A stretch of 41,335 bases of DNA, taken from the NCBI GenBank assembly GCA_022791135.1, contig JAAVYM010000021.1, forward strand, positions 1-41,335, in the 5' to 3' direction. The notes under the pieces were generated by a model, which searched no databases, was not told the DNA's origin, and saw only the letters and a program-made list of their open reading frames with translations. This DNA comes from Oscillibacter sp. Lineage in GTDB: Bacteria > Bacillota > Clostridia > Oscillospirales > Oscillospiraceae. This document shows positions 7,446 to 15,110 of the stretch, piece after piece (position 1 is the stretch's first letter; each line of letters opens with the position of its first letter). A program made the position numbers and the translations under genes.

Positions 7446-9167
7446 ATGAAGAAGTTGAAAACCCTGGCCCGGCGGACTGCCGGGCTGTGCCTGTCGGTGC
7501 TGCTGATAGTCCCAACCTTGGCGGTGGAGCCGCTGAGCACCGGGCAACGGCAGGAGGATTTGGATTTCCTCTACGAAAAAGTTCTGGTAGAGAATCATCC
7601 GAACGCCTTTGCCAATACGCCGGAATCTGAGTTTCTGGCGCTGAAGGCGGAGATCGAGGATCGGCTGGAGCAATCGAGCGGTACGGAATTTCTTCTGGAC
7701 CTCATGCGCCTGACGGCCCTGGTTGGGGACTCCCACACGCAGATTTCCGTCGGCTCCCTAGCGGATTTCCGGGGCTATCCCTTCACAATGGTCCGCCGGG
7801 GCGAGAAGTGGTATCTATCTTCCGTGATCCCGGAAGATAGGGACCTGCTGTGCCAGGAGGTGACTGCCCTGGCGGGCAAGCCGGTGGAGGAGATCATCGA
7901 GGCTTATGGGACACTGTTTTCATCCGATAATCCAGTCCACCTGCGGCGGCAGTTCCGCCAGTCGTGCAACGTGGCGGATATCTATGAATACTTGGGCCTG
8001 GTGAAGGCCGGGGAGCCGCTGAGCGTGACCTTGAAAAACGGGAAGTCGCTGTCCCTGGAACCTCTGAGCCTGGAGTCCATGAATCAGCTGGAGGCTGTGC
8101 GTATCTCCGATGTCATAAAGGGCGAGCCGAAGACGGCGGCGGCGGACGCCTATTACCTGGCGAAGCCCCTGTCGGAGGAGGCATACTATATCCAGTACAA
8201 CACCTGCCAGGAGGCGGAAGACCTTTCCATGGAGGATTTCGCCGCCGCCGTGGCAAAGGACTTGACGGCCGGGCAATACAGCCGGGTTCTCCTGGATCTG
8301 CGGAATAACGGCGGCGGGTCCGACGGGGTCATCTGGCCACTGCTGGAGGTGCTGCGAAAGGCCATGGACGGCGGGACGAAGCTGGTGGGGCTGATTGGGG
8401 AGCGGACCTTCTCCTCTGCCCTGATCAACGCTGTCGAGATTGGGGAGATGGGCGGCGTGCTGGCCGGAGAACCTGCCGGAGGCAGCGTTTGCCACTTCGG
8501 CGCGGTGCATACCTTTACGCTGCCGAATTCCAAGGTCCGGGGCCAGCTGTCCAGCAAATTCATTGACCTGAACACCCTTCTGGACGCCGCAGCGGGCCGG
8601 GGCGTGGAGGCCTTGGAGCCGGATGTTCTGGTGTACCAAACCATGGAGGATACGCTGAACGGAAAGGACAGCCTGGTGGAGTGGTGTCTCACTGCCCCGG
8701 CGCAGCAGCTGGTCCCGGCCAATCACTATGACGCGCCTCTGACCCGGGGCCGTTTCCTGGGGCAGCTGTATGAGGCGGCGGGCAGCCCCGCCGTGGAACT
8801 GGAGGAGCTGCCTTTCGCGGACAGCTTTGGGATTGAGTGGTACTTGCCCGCCGTGGCCTGGGCCAAGGCGGCCGGCATTGCCCGGGGCGGGGCGGAGGGC
8901 GCCTTCTCCGCCGCGCGCCCCCTTACCTGGCGGGAAGCGGCGGTGTTCCTGGCCCGGGCGGCAGAGGTCCTAGGAGTTTCGGCTGTCGACCCGTCGAAGG
9001 AACGGCGGGGTCCCATCCCCGCGGCCCTGGCTCAGGGCTGGGAGCAAAGCGCGGTGACGGAGGCATGGGACCTGGGCCTTTTGCCGGCGGACGCGGACTT
9101 TGCCCGGGGACTTACCCGGAGCCAAGGGGAGGAGCTGGCGGCGGCCCTGGCTGGGCGGATTGGCTGA
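7446..9167 (+). CDS. Exported S41 family serine peptidase with SLH-like C terminus
   Basis: A 573-residue exported protein. Residues 1-27 are a signal peptide (ending ...LLIVPTLAVEP). Residues ~30-400 resemble the S41 (C-terminal processing/tricorn-like) fold: TALVGDSHTQIS early, then LLDLRNNGGGSDG, then GERTFSSALINA with likely nucleophile S323, and GGVLAGEPAGG. No clear PDZ domain is seen. The C-terminal ~150 residues look like one or two degenerate surface-layer homology modules (FADSFGIEWYLPAVAWAKAAGIARGG and LTWREAAVFLARAAEVLG), which would tether it to wall polymers. GCGGAGGG precedes the ATG. It has its own promoter and a bidirectional terminator shared with the DUF4127 gene. Substrate unknown. 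Confidence 0.85.
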   Translation: MKKLKTLARRTAGLCLSVLLIVPTLAVEPLSTGQRQEDLDFLYEKVLVENHPNAFANTPESEFLALKAEIEDRLEQSSGTEFLLDLMRLTALVGDSHTQISVGSLADFRGYPFTMVRRGEKWYLSSVIPEDRDLLCQEVTALAGKPVEEIIEAYGTLFSSDNPVHLRRQFRQSCNVADIYEYLGLVKAGEPLSVTLKNGKSLSLEPLSLESMNQLEAVRISDVIKGEPKTAAADAYYLAKPLSEEAYYIQYNTCQEAEDLSMEDFAAAVAKDLTAGQYSRVLLDLRNNGGGSDGVIWPLLEVLRKAMDGGTKLVGLIGERTFSSALINAVEIGEMGGVLAGEPAGGSVCHFGAVHTFTLPNSKVRGQLSSKFIDLNTLLDAAAGRGVEALEPDVLVYQTMEDTLNGKDSLVEWCLTAPAQQLVPANHYDAPLTRGRFLGQLYEAAGSPAVELEELPFADSFGIEWYLPAVAWAKAAGIARGGAEGAFSAARPLTWREAAVFLARAAEVLGVSAVDPSKERRGPIPAALAQGWEQSAVTEAWDLGLLPADADFARGLTRSQGEELAAALAGRIG

Positions 9168-9192
9168 GAAAGCCATGTTCCCCTGCATAGGG

Positions 9193-9225
9193 AAAAGGAC
9201 CGTGGGTTTTGCCCACGGTCCTTTT
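9193..9225. terminator. Bidirectional terminator between convergent genes
   Basis: A perfect 14-bp stem (AAAAGGACCGTGGG and its complement) with a 5-base loop ends in TTTT on either strand. It lies between the stop codons of the S41 peptidase gene and the DUF4127 gene. Confidence 0.92.
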
Positions 9226-9237
9226 GCAAGCGGAGAT

Positions 9238-11055
9238 TCACCCGTCCGAAAATTCTCCCAGGCGGATGTCCACGCCGATCTCAAAAGCCCGGTCCCAGGG
9301 GAAGCGGTAGTTTTCCAGGGCGATTCCGCCCCAGCGGCGTTCCTTGGGTTCCCCGTTGAAGGGGATGGAGGAGAGGAAGGAACTCCGCTCCAGGTTGTGG
9401 ATGACGGGGGCGGACTCCTTCTCCATGCCCTCCTCCAGGCGCCGGAGCAGATCCTCCCGGTCCAGCTCCGGGTCCCAGAAGTTGTTGGGGTCGCCGCCGA
9501 GATCGTTTCGGATATAGGTCAGCAGGTCGTTCCGCACCACGCCTTTGTAGCAGAAGTCCTTGAGGATGCTGTCCGCTAGGGTCCGCGCCCAGGCCCGGTC
9601 CATGCAGTCTGTGCTCTCCTCGTTTTTCAGTACGGCGTACCGGGCCACGCCGTGGCTCAGGGCGGTGCCGGTGACAATGGCCATGTCCAGCATTCCGGAG
9701 TAAGCCAGGAGATAGCCCAGCTCTGCCTTTTTGGTCAGCGCCTCATAGAACGCCGTCCCATAGGTCCCGTTGCTGGCGTCGATGAGGATGGTGGGCTGCT
9801 GGATCTTCCGACGGTCCTTCAGTGTTTGAAGGAGCTGGCTGACATACGCTTGTTTCAGGGTTTCGTCCTCCGGCTGGGTCAGTACCAGAACGTACAGCTC
9901 CGCCGCCCTGCCATAGAGCAGGTCGAAGAACTGGAAGTGCTCGTCCACGATTTTCCACAGAGGCTGGAAGTCATACTCACAGGCGGGCTGACCCTCCATA
10001 TTGCCGAAGTACTGGACGTTTACGCTGTGCCCCACCCAATCCGTCTCGTCCAAATACATCCGGGCCACGGCCTTAAAGGCCAAATCGTCCACCCCGGAGA
10101 GGAGCCAGTCCAATTGTTTTCCGTCCTCTCCCTCCTCGGTCCGCAGGCCCCGGCGGAGGAAAGCGATCTCGTTTTTCTGGATGCAGTCCTCCAGGGACGA
10201 GTCGTCGATGCCGATGAGCAGCCGGAAGTTCTCGTAGCCTGGCCGGGCCAAGATGCGCTGGACCTCGTCGGAGAGGCGAAGCTTTCTCTCCCGGGACTCT
10301 ATGAATTCGGAAATAAACTGGTAGGGCTGGTAATAGCCGTCGGCGCTGACAGCCCCCATCTGCCGGGCCGCACCGTCATAGGGGTCCTCTCCATTGGGTC
10401 CCCGCCAGTAGCTCTCGAGGACGTTTTCAACCGTCAGGTCCTCTCCCACCAGCGTCTCCCGGGGCTGTGCTCCGAAAGCCCGAAGCCAGTTGTAGTGCTC
10501 CAGGCGGGCACCCTCATAGCCCACCGTGACATTCGCCAGCCGCATGACGGAATCCAGCAGCCAGACGACGTTGTTTTCGTCCTCCGCCAGCTTTTCCAGC
10601 AGGTGCTCCACCAGTTGGGAGGCGGAGCAAGTCCCTCCGCCGGGGAGTTCTAGATCATCCCCAGTCAGGGAACGGGAACTCACCAGCCCCCCAGAGTGGA
10701 GCTGGTCCAGGGAGAGGATGTAGCGATCGCAGCCCGCCGCCTCCTGCTCCAGAACCCAGGTAAAGAGGGACCAAGGTTCCCCCCGCTGAAGGCTGTCAAA
10801 GTTTTTCGGCTGATGGTCCAGAGCCGTCCGGTATAAGACCTCCTCGGGCATTGCCAGGGTGTAGCCCAGGGATTCTGCCAGGTAAACGACCCGCTCCACA
10901 TTGTCGGGCCTGTCGTCCAGGGGGACGTAAGCGACGGTTTTCCCTGGTTCCGACGCGGCAGGTTCCGGATAGGGCAGCGGTTCCGTGCGCTGAGGGGCGC
11001 AGCTGGCCAACAGGGCCAGGGCCAGCAGCAGAGGAAACAGTTTTTTTATCATCAT
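9238..11055 (-). CDS. DUF4127 family lipoprotein
   Basis: A 605-residue protein with lipoprotein signal LLALALLASC. The mature start VAYVPLDDRPDN, then LSLDQLHSGGLVSSR and DSVMRLANVTVGYEGARLEHYN are characteristic of DUF4127. The family has no established biochemical function. The conserved PLDDRP and Asp/Ser-rich stretches suggest a hydrolase-like or sugar-binding role, but that is speculation. AAGGGGG lies before two adjacent ATGs (MMIKK), and either could be used. It is convergent with the S41 peptidase gene and lies downstream of ybaB, separated by 93 bases that contain an inverted repeat. Confidence 0.85.
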   Translation of the reverse strand: MMIKKLFPLLLALALLASCAPQRTEPLPYPEPAASEPGKTVAYVPLDDRPDNVERVVYLAESLGYTLAMPEEVLYRTALDHQPKNFDSLQRGEPWSLFTWVLEQEAAGCDRYILSLDQLHSGGLVSSRSLTGDDLELPGGGTCSASQLVEHLLEKLAEDENNVVWLLDSVMRLANVTVGYEGARLEHYNWLRAFGAQPRETLVGEDLTVENVLESYWRGPNGEDPYDGAARQMGAVSADGYYQPYQFISEFIESRERKLRLSDEVQRILARPGYENFRLLIGIDDSSLEDCIQKNEIAFLRRGLRTEEGEDGKQLDWLLSGVDDLAFKAVARMYLDETDWVGHSVNVQYFGNMEGQPACEYDFQPLWKIVDEHFQFFDLLYGRAAELYVLVLTQPEDETLKQAYVSQLLQTLKDRRKIQQPTILIDASNGTYGTAFYEALTKKAELGYLLAYSGMLDMAIVTGTALSHGVARYAVLKNEESTDCMDRAWARTLADSILKDFCYKGVVRNDLLTYIRNDLGGDPNNFWDPELDREDLLRRLEEGMEKESAPVIHNLERSSFLSSIPFNGEPKERRWGGIALENYRFPWDRAFEIGVDIRLGEFSDG

Positions 11056-11081
11056 AAACCCCCTTATGGAAGCAGAAATCA

Positions 11082-11138
11082 GAAATTAGGAGCCAGGGAT
11101 TGGTTTTTGCAACGCCCAACTCCCGAACTCCTAATTTC
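11082..11138. repeat. Inverted repeat between ybaB and the DUF4127 gene
   Basis: GAAATTAGGAG (11082-11092) is repeated as CTCCTAATTTC (11128-11138), an exact 11-bp inverted repeat around a 35-base centre. No T-run follows it, so it is not a standard terminator. The 'aattaggag' wording is typical of small dispersed intergenic repeats, but only one copy is in the window. Confidence 0.5.
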
Positions 11139-11148
11139 ACATGCCCGA

Positions 11149-11517
11149 TTAAATGTTGAACCCGCTCAGGTTCAGCCCGCCGGTAATGCCGTCCATGGCT
11201 TCGTCCATGGCATCTCCGGCTTGGCGGAGGGCCTCATTGACGGCGGAGACCACCAGGTCTTGAAGCATCTCTACGTCCTCGGGGTCCACGGCCTCTGGCT
11301 TGATAGCAAGGGAAACGATCTCCTTTTTGCCGTTTGCCACGGCCTCCACGGCGCCGCCGCCGACACTGGCGGTGAAGGAGCGGGCCTCAACCTCCTCCTG
11401 GGCGTTGTTCATAGCCTCTTGCATTTGGGCGATTTTTTGCTGGACCTCGGCCTGGCGCTGTGCGCCGGTGGACTTCAAGTTGCCGCTGCTAAAGCCGCGG
11501 CGGGCACTGTAACCCAT
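11149..11517 (-). CDS. ybaB: YbaB/EbfC family nucleoid-associated protein
   Basis: A 122-residue DNA-binding protein of the YbaB/EbfC family. The core runs from QQKIAQMQEAMNNAQEEVEA through GGAVEAVANGKKEIVSLAIKPEAVDPEDVEMLQDLV to VNEALRQA. It probably binds DNA as a dimer. The N terminus (MGYSARRGFSSGNLKSTGAQ) is 10-15 residues longer than in many family members. AAGGAGAG supports the ATG. It lies 26 bases after dnaX, the common dnaX-ybaB arrangement, but the usual third gene, recR, does not follow. Confidence 0.93.
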   Translation of the reverse strand: MGYSARRGFSSGNLKSTGAQRQAEVQQKIAQMQEAMNNAQEEVEARSFTASVGGGAVEAVANGKKEIVSLAIKPEAVDPEDVEMLQDLVVSAVNEALRQAGDAMDEAMDGITGGLNLSGFNI

Positions 11518-11543
11518 AGCGAATCTCTCCTTTGTAGATATGG

Positions 11544-13295
11544 TTATTTGATTTCGATGTTGTCAAACTGCTTGCCAAATTGCAGCAGGTTTTTCAAATT
11601 CTCCTCCGGCGAGGATTTAGGCGGCTCCCCGGTCCGGAAGGTCATCCGCACCGGCCCGCCGGCGATGGTTTCCATCTCCTGGGCCAGGGCCTCCCGTACC
11701 CGGTCATTGTCCAGGCGGCCAAGGGTCAGCTGGTCGGGGGCGTAGACAGTTAAAAGGCTACCTTCCAGGGTCCCGGCGCACATACCCAGGAAGGGGCGGT
11801 ACATCGGCGGCAGGCGTCCCTTGCAATTTTCAATTAAAGTCCGCCACCAGCCGCCCATATTCTTGGCGGCTGGTGTACCCGAAGGTTTTTCCACTGCCTC
11901 CGGGGCGCTGCGGACCCGAGGCTTCGACTTGTCCGGTTCAGAGGGACCCTCCGGCAGGGGCGGCTCCTCCGGCAAAGGTGCCTCTTCCATCATGGGTGGT
12001 TCCACCGGCAAAGGGGGTTCCTCGGGCAGAGGCGATTCCTCAATTGGGGGGATGTCTTCCCAGGGGGGGCGATCTTCCGGCGCTTCGGACTGTCTCGGCC
12101 CGGCCGGAGCGGGAGAAGAGGCGGGCGCGGCCCGCTGAGCCAGCTCGGCCCGGGCAGACTGGTTGTCTTCCAAGCGGCGGACACGGGCCTCCAGGGCGGT
12201 CAAATCCCCACAGAGGCTTTCGTCGCAGAGGCGGAGCAAACACAGCTCAGTGTCCAGGCGGCGGTTGACGCTGGCGTACAGCTCCGCCGAGGCCCCCTGC
12301 AAGGTGGAGGCGATGTGAAGAAAACGACTGGCGGAAGCCTTTTGCCCCAGCCGGTCCAGGGCGGCGGTATCGAAGCCTCCGGAGAGGAGGGCGGCGCCGC
12401 CCGACGGGGCGGTTTTTTGCACCAGCAGATCTCGTGTGAGGGTGGAAAGCTCGGAGAGCACTGCGCCCACGTCCTTACCACCGCTGTACAGCTCGTCCAG
12501 CAGCAGCAGGGCACCTTGGGTGTCCCGGTCCAGGACCAACTCCATCAGCCGGGCGGTTTGCAAATTGCCTGCCAGTCCCAGCACATCCAGCACGGCGGCG
12601 GCCCCGATGACCCCTCCTGCGGCGGCGCATTGGTCCAGGAGGCTGAGAGCGTCCCGCAGCGCGCCGTCGGCCAGGCGGCTGAGCAGCTCCGCGCCGTCCG
12701 GCCGCAGGTCGATACCCTCCTGCTGGGCAACATAAGAGAGCCTGGCGGCGGCGTCCTGGGGTTGAATCCGCCGGAAGGAGAAGCGTTGGCAGCGGGAGAG
12801 AATGGTGGAGGGGACCTTGTGCAGCTCGGTGGTAGCCAGGATGAACATCAGGTGCTCAGGGGGTTCTTCCAGGATTTTAAGCAGGGCATTGAAAGCAGCG
12901 GTAGAGAGCATATGGACCTCGTCCACGATGTAAACCCGCTTGGCCACGTTTGCGGGGGAATAGATGGCCTCATCCCGCAGGGCACGGACCTGGTCCACGC
13001 CGTTGTTGGACGCGGCATCCAGCTCCAAAACGTCCAGGAAGCTGCCGTTTTCGATGCCCAGGCAGGAAGGGCATTGTCCGCAGGGGTCGCCGTTGACGGG
13101 GTGCTCGCAGTTGACCGCCTTAGCCAGAATTTTGGCGCAGGTGGTTTTGCCGGTGCCCCGGGTTCCGGTGAAGAGGTAGGCATGGGAAGTACGGCCCTCG
13201 GTCACTTGGCGGCGGAGTGTTTCCGTAATATGGGCCTGACCAATCACATCGGAAAAGGTTTTAGGTCTCCATTTTCGATACAGCGCCTGATACAG
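11544..13295 (-). CDS. dnaX: DNA polymerase III subunit gamma/tau, probable CTG start
   Basis: The clamp-loader subunit of the replicative DNA polymerase. Starting at CTG (13293-13295) the protein is about 583 residues and begins with the expected (M)YQALYRKWRPKTFSDVIGQ. Walker A GTRGTGKTT is at residues 44-52, then the zinc-binding Cys region (NCEHPVNGDPCGQCPSC), VYIVDEVHMLS, and sensor 1 LATTELHKVP. No ATG, GTG or TTG lies in frame before the conserved N terminus. The first such codon, GTG at 13247, would remove 16 conserved residues. A very strong ribosome site (13302-13316) lies 8 bases before CTG. Residues ~400-460 form a Pro/Glu-rich linker with repeats of PLPEEPPLP. The gene follows the SRP RNA and precedes ybaB. 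Annotation is secure; the start codon is inferred. Confidence 0.95.
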   Translation of the reverse strand: MYQALYRKWRPKTFSDVIGQAHITETLRRQVTEGRTSHAYLFTGTRGTGKTTCAKILAKAVNCEHPVNGDPCGQCPSCLGIENGSFLDVLELDAASNNGVDQVRALRDEAIYSPANVAKRVYIVDEVHMLSTAAFNALLKILEEPPEHLMFILATTELHKVPSTILSRCQRFSFRRIQPQDAAARLSYVAQQEGIDLRPDGAELLSRLADGALRDALSLLDQCAAAGGVIGAAAVLDVLGLAGNLQTARLMELVLDRDTQGALLLLDELYSGGKDVGAVLSELSTLTRDLLVQKTAPSGGAALLSGGFDTAALDRLGQKASASRFLHIASTLQGASAELYASVNRRLDTELCLLRLCDESLCGDLTALEARVRRLEDNQSARAELAQRAAPASSPAPAGPRQSEAPEDRPPWEDIPPIEESPLPEEPPLPVEPPMMEEAPLPEEPPLPEGPSEPDKSKPRVRSAPEAVEKPSGTPAAKNMGGWWRTLIENCKGRLPPMYRPFLGMCAGTLEGSLLTVYAPDQLTLGRLDNDRVREALAQEMETIAGGPVRMTFRTGEPPKSSPEENLKNLLQFGKQFDNIEIK

Positions 13296-13301
13296 GGCAC
13301 A

Positions 13302-13316
13302 CCCCTCCTCTCCTCC
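13302..13316 (-). promoter_or_regulatory. Strong Shine-Dalgarno sequence deciding the CTG start of dnaX
   Basis: On the minus strand GGAGGAGAGGAGGGG ends a few bases before CTG; the last GGAGG core is spaced 8 bases from it. Nearby GTG triplets are in other frames. Confidence 0.7.
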
Positions 13317-13467
13317 GGCGAAAGCTGTGAAGCTCCGCCGGGATGTTGGAACTGCCGGGAGGACGATTGCATCCTGCCCGGAAAAATCGGCCCGGAGACC
13401 CTGCCCGCCGGGGCAAGGCCGCTTTGCCGCCGGATCATAGAACCGGCCAGGGCTTTCTCAAAAAAAG

Positions 13468-13606
13468 AGTCCTCCACAGGAAGCTGCGGAGCCGGTTGCC
13501 TCGCGGCACATGAAACATCCCGCTTAATGCTGCTCGGTTCCCCGCCTGACATGGTTCGCGGGCATCCATTGCGCGAGACCGGCTCCGCAGCTTCCCACGG
13601 AGGACT
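13468..13606 (-). ncRNA. ffs: Signal recognition particle RNA, small bacterial type
   Basis: A ~139-nt RNA with the SRP helix 8 signature on the minus strand: CATGTCAGG, a GGAA loop in GCGGGGAACCG, then AGCAGCATTAAGC. The two ends pair over a long stem: AGTCCTCC with GGAGGACT, then GAAGCTGCGGAGCCGG with CCGGCTCCGCAGCTTC. CTTTTTTT follows the stem and serves as terminator. No Alu-domain extension is seen, so this is the short 4.5S-like form. With Ffh it targets nascent membrane and secreted proteins. Its place just upstream of dnaX is the usual one in Firmicutes. A promoter lies immediately upstream. Confidence 0.95.
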
Positions 13607-13615
13607 GTCTTTGCT

Positions 13616-13644
13616 ATTTTACTATATTCTTTCCCAAATAGCAA
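13616..13644 (-). promoter_or_regulatory. Sigma-A-type promoter for the SRP RNA
   Basis: On the minus strand TTGCTA, a 17-bp spacer and TAAAAT end about 10 bases before the predicted 5' end of the RNA. Transcription past the SRP RNA could also reach dnaX. Confidence 0.8.
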
Positions 13645-13820
13645 CAGAAAATTTCCCTGTGCCGAAAAAAGCTAAGAAGTCTTATTTGTTTGGGGAACGT
13701 GGGTGGATTGGGGAAGGTATTTTTTACCTGGTAACCGGAATTCTGACGGAATGCAAGCTGGTTCGCCCCGAGTCCGGGAGAGCTTCCAGCCCCTCCATTC
13801 TGCGATTGGCATAGAGTTTT
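13645..13820. other. Intergenic stretch between the SRP RNA promoter and ylbJ, no feature seen
   Basis: Together with 13296-13467 this belongs to a 525-base region without protein genes. Apart from the SRP RNA and its promoter I see no conserved gene. A short AGGTA/TACCT palindrome and a GCTTTTTT run on the minus strand could contribute to ylbJ termination, but no proper stem precedes the T-run. Confidence 0.4.
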
Positions 13821-14732
13821 TTAGAACAAGATGGGGCTGGCAGCCGCCGCCAGCGCCGCGGCCAGAACGCCTTGAATGACCTTCCCCAAGATGCAGTTTC
13901 GCAGTCTTAGGCCGCTGCCCTCCAGTACAGCTGCCGTCTGGCAGAAAATGGACAGCCCGCCCCAGCCCGCGCAGGCCGCAGCCAGGACAAAACCCAGCCG
14001 GTCCGCCGTCAGCAGCGGCGTCAGGGAAAACAGCTCCAAAAAACCCACCAGCGCCGCGGCCAAAGGCCCGCCAAGCCCAGCCAGAGGACTGGCCAATACA
14101 TAGAAAAAAATTACAAAGCCACAGACGGAGACCATGCTGGCGCAGGCGCTCCGGATGCCGTCTACAAAGGCGGCGGGAAAGGAGGATGCCGCCTTTGGAA
14201 CGCCGGGTAAGGATCGGCGGGAAGAAGAGACGCTGCTTCGGAAGAAAAAACCCGTCAGCAGGGCAGACAGCACGTGAATCAGCCATAAATAAACCCCCGC
14301 CCGGGGGCTTTGGAAGACGCCGCCGCCCAGGACGCTGATGAGGAAGACCGGGTTGGAATTGTTGCAAAAGCCCAGGAGCCTCTCTGCCTCAGCGGCGGTG
14401 AGGAGGCCGCTTTTGTGCAGCTCCGCCGCCGTCCTGGCGCCGATGGGATAGCCCCCCACCAGCCCCAGGAGCAGCGCGGACCCGGCAGGGCCGGGCAGGC
14501 GATAGAGATTCATCAGCCCGGCCAGATGGGGGGCGGCCCATTGGCCGAAGCCCATGGACACCAGCATGGTAGACGCCGCCATAAAGGGAAACAGGGCCGG
14601 AATCACCGATTTCCCGCACAGCGCCAGCCCGGACATGGCCGCCGCGCGGACATGGGCAGCGTCTGCCAAAAACCAGATCAGCAGCCCGCAGAGCAGAAGA
14701 CAGGCTCCGGTTCTCCATCGCAGTTTCATCAT
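13821..14732 (-). CDS. ylbJ: YlbJ-like sporulation integral membrane protein (nucleoside-recognition/Gate fold)
   Basis: A 303-residue polytopic membrane protein. The N-terminal region AAMSGLALCGKSVIPALFPFMAASTMLVSMG and then LLGLVGGYPIGARTAAEL and RLLGFCNNSNPVFLISVLGGGVF are the hallmarks of the YlbJ/SpoIIIM-like family with two Gate (nucleoside-recognition) units. In Bacillus YlbJ is made in the mother cell under sigma E and is needed for resistant spores; the transported or sensed molecule is unknown. Two adjacent ATGs open the gene with only a weak ribosome site. It is divergent from yqfC, and the shared 84-bp gap carries a mirrored repeat. Confidence 0.88.
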   Translation of the reverse strand: MMKLRWRTGACLLLCGLLIWFLADAAHVRAAAMSGLALCGKSVIPALFPFMAASTMLVSMGFGQWAAPHLAGLMNLYRLPGPAGSALLLGLVGGYPIGARTAAELHKSGLLTAAEAERLLGFCNNSNPVFLISVLGGGVFQSPRAGVYLWLIHVLSALLTGFFFRSSVSSSRRSLPGVPKAASSFPAAFVDGIRSACASMVSVCGFVIFFYVLASPLAGLGGPLAAALVGFLELFSLTPLLTADRLGFVLAAACAGWGGLSIFCQTAAVLEGSGLRLRNCILGKVIQGVLAAALAAAASPILF

Positions 14733-14739
14733 ACATCAC

Positions 14740-14805
14740 CGGAAAATCTCTATGCGGCTGGAAAGGCAATCATGCCGGAAGGCTCCGGCGCATAGAAATT
14801 TTCCG
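14740..14805. promoter_or_regulatory. Mirrored element between ylbJ and yqfC
   Basis: CGGAAAATCTCTATGCG (14740-14756) and CGCATAGAAATTTTCCG (14789-14805) are complementary at 16 of 17 positions. Each arm lies directly before one of the two divergent genes. Each reads CATAGA(A/G)AT toward its gene, resembling a sigma-E -10 element (CATACAnT). On the ylbJ side GCATGATT, 13 bp further upstream, resembles a sigma-E -35. A smaller hairpin (GCCGGA-AGGC-TCCGGC) lies in the centre. A divergent sporulation promoter pair is an inference. Confidence 0.45.
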
Positions 14806-14816
14806 AGGTGAAGCTT

Positions 14817-15110
14817 ATGGAATGGAATCGGCGGGACCGGGACGGCGGCGTGCTGGAGACGGTGGCGGAGTTGTTCGACCTTCCGGCAGACGTCATTGCG
14901 GGGCTGCCCCGGTTGGAGATGGTGGGGGGACGGCAGCTGTACGTGGAGCACCACACTGGCCTCCTGGCCTATACGGAAAACCAGATTGATGCGAATACCC
15001 CTGCCGGGGTGCTCCGGGTCAAGGGGGAGCGTCTGACGCTGCTAGCCATGACGGCTGGCGAACTGCGCATTGGGGGGAAAATCGACTCGCTGGAGTGGGT
15101 GGAAACATGA
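14817..15110 (+). CDS. yqfC: Sporulation protein YqfC (YabP/YqfC family)
   Basis: A 97-residue protein of the YabP/YqfC family: VLETVAELFDLPADVIAGLPRLEMVGGRQLYVEHHTGLLAYTE and later VLRVKGERLTLLAMTAGELRIGGKI are typical. It is made in the mother cell during sporulation; molecular function is unknown. I prefer the ATG at 14817, because GAGGTG ends 6 bases before it. A GTG at 14808 overlaps that ribosome site and would add three residues. The stop codon overlaps the yqfD start as ATGA. Confidence 0.92.
   Translation: MEWNRRDRDGGVLETVAELFDLPADVIAGLPRLEMVGGRQLYVEHHTGLLAYTENQIDANTPAGVLRVKGERLTLLAMTAGELRIGGKIDSLEWVET

Noticed and set aside
12315-13814. 499-residue open frame on the plus strand across dnaX and the SRP RNA
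   Set aside because: It runs antisense to dnaX and to the structured SRP RNA; both opposing features are certain.
13672-14367. 231-residue minus-strand frame overlapping ylbJ
   Set aside because: It overlaps ylbJ in another frame, and its product is Arg/Gly/Pro-rich with no family resemblance.
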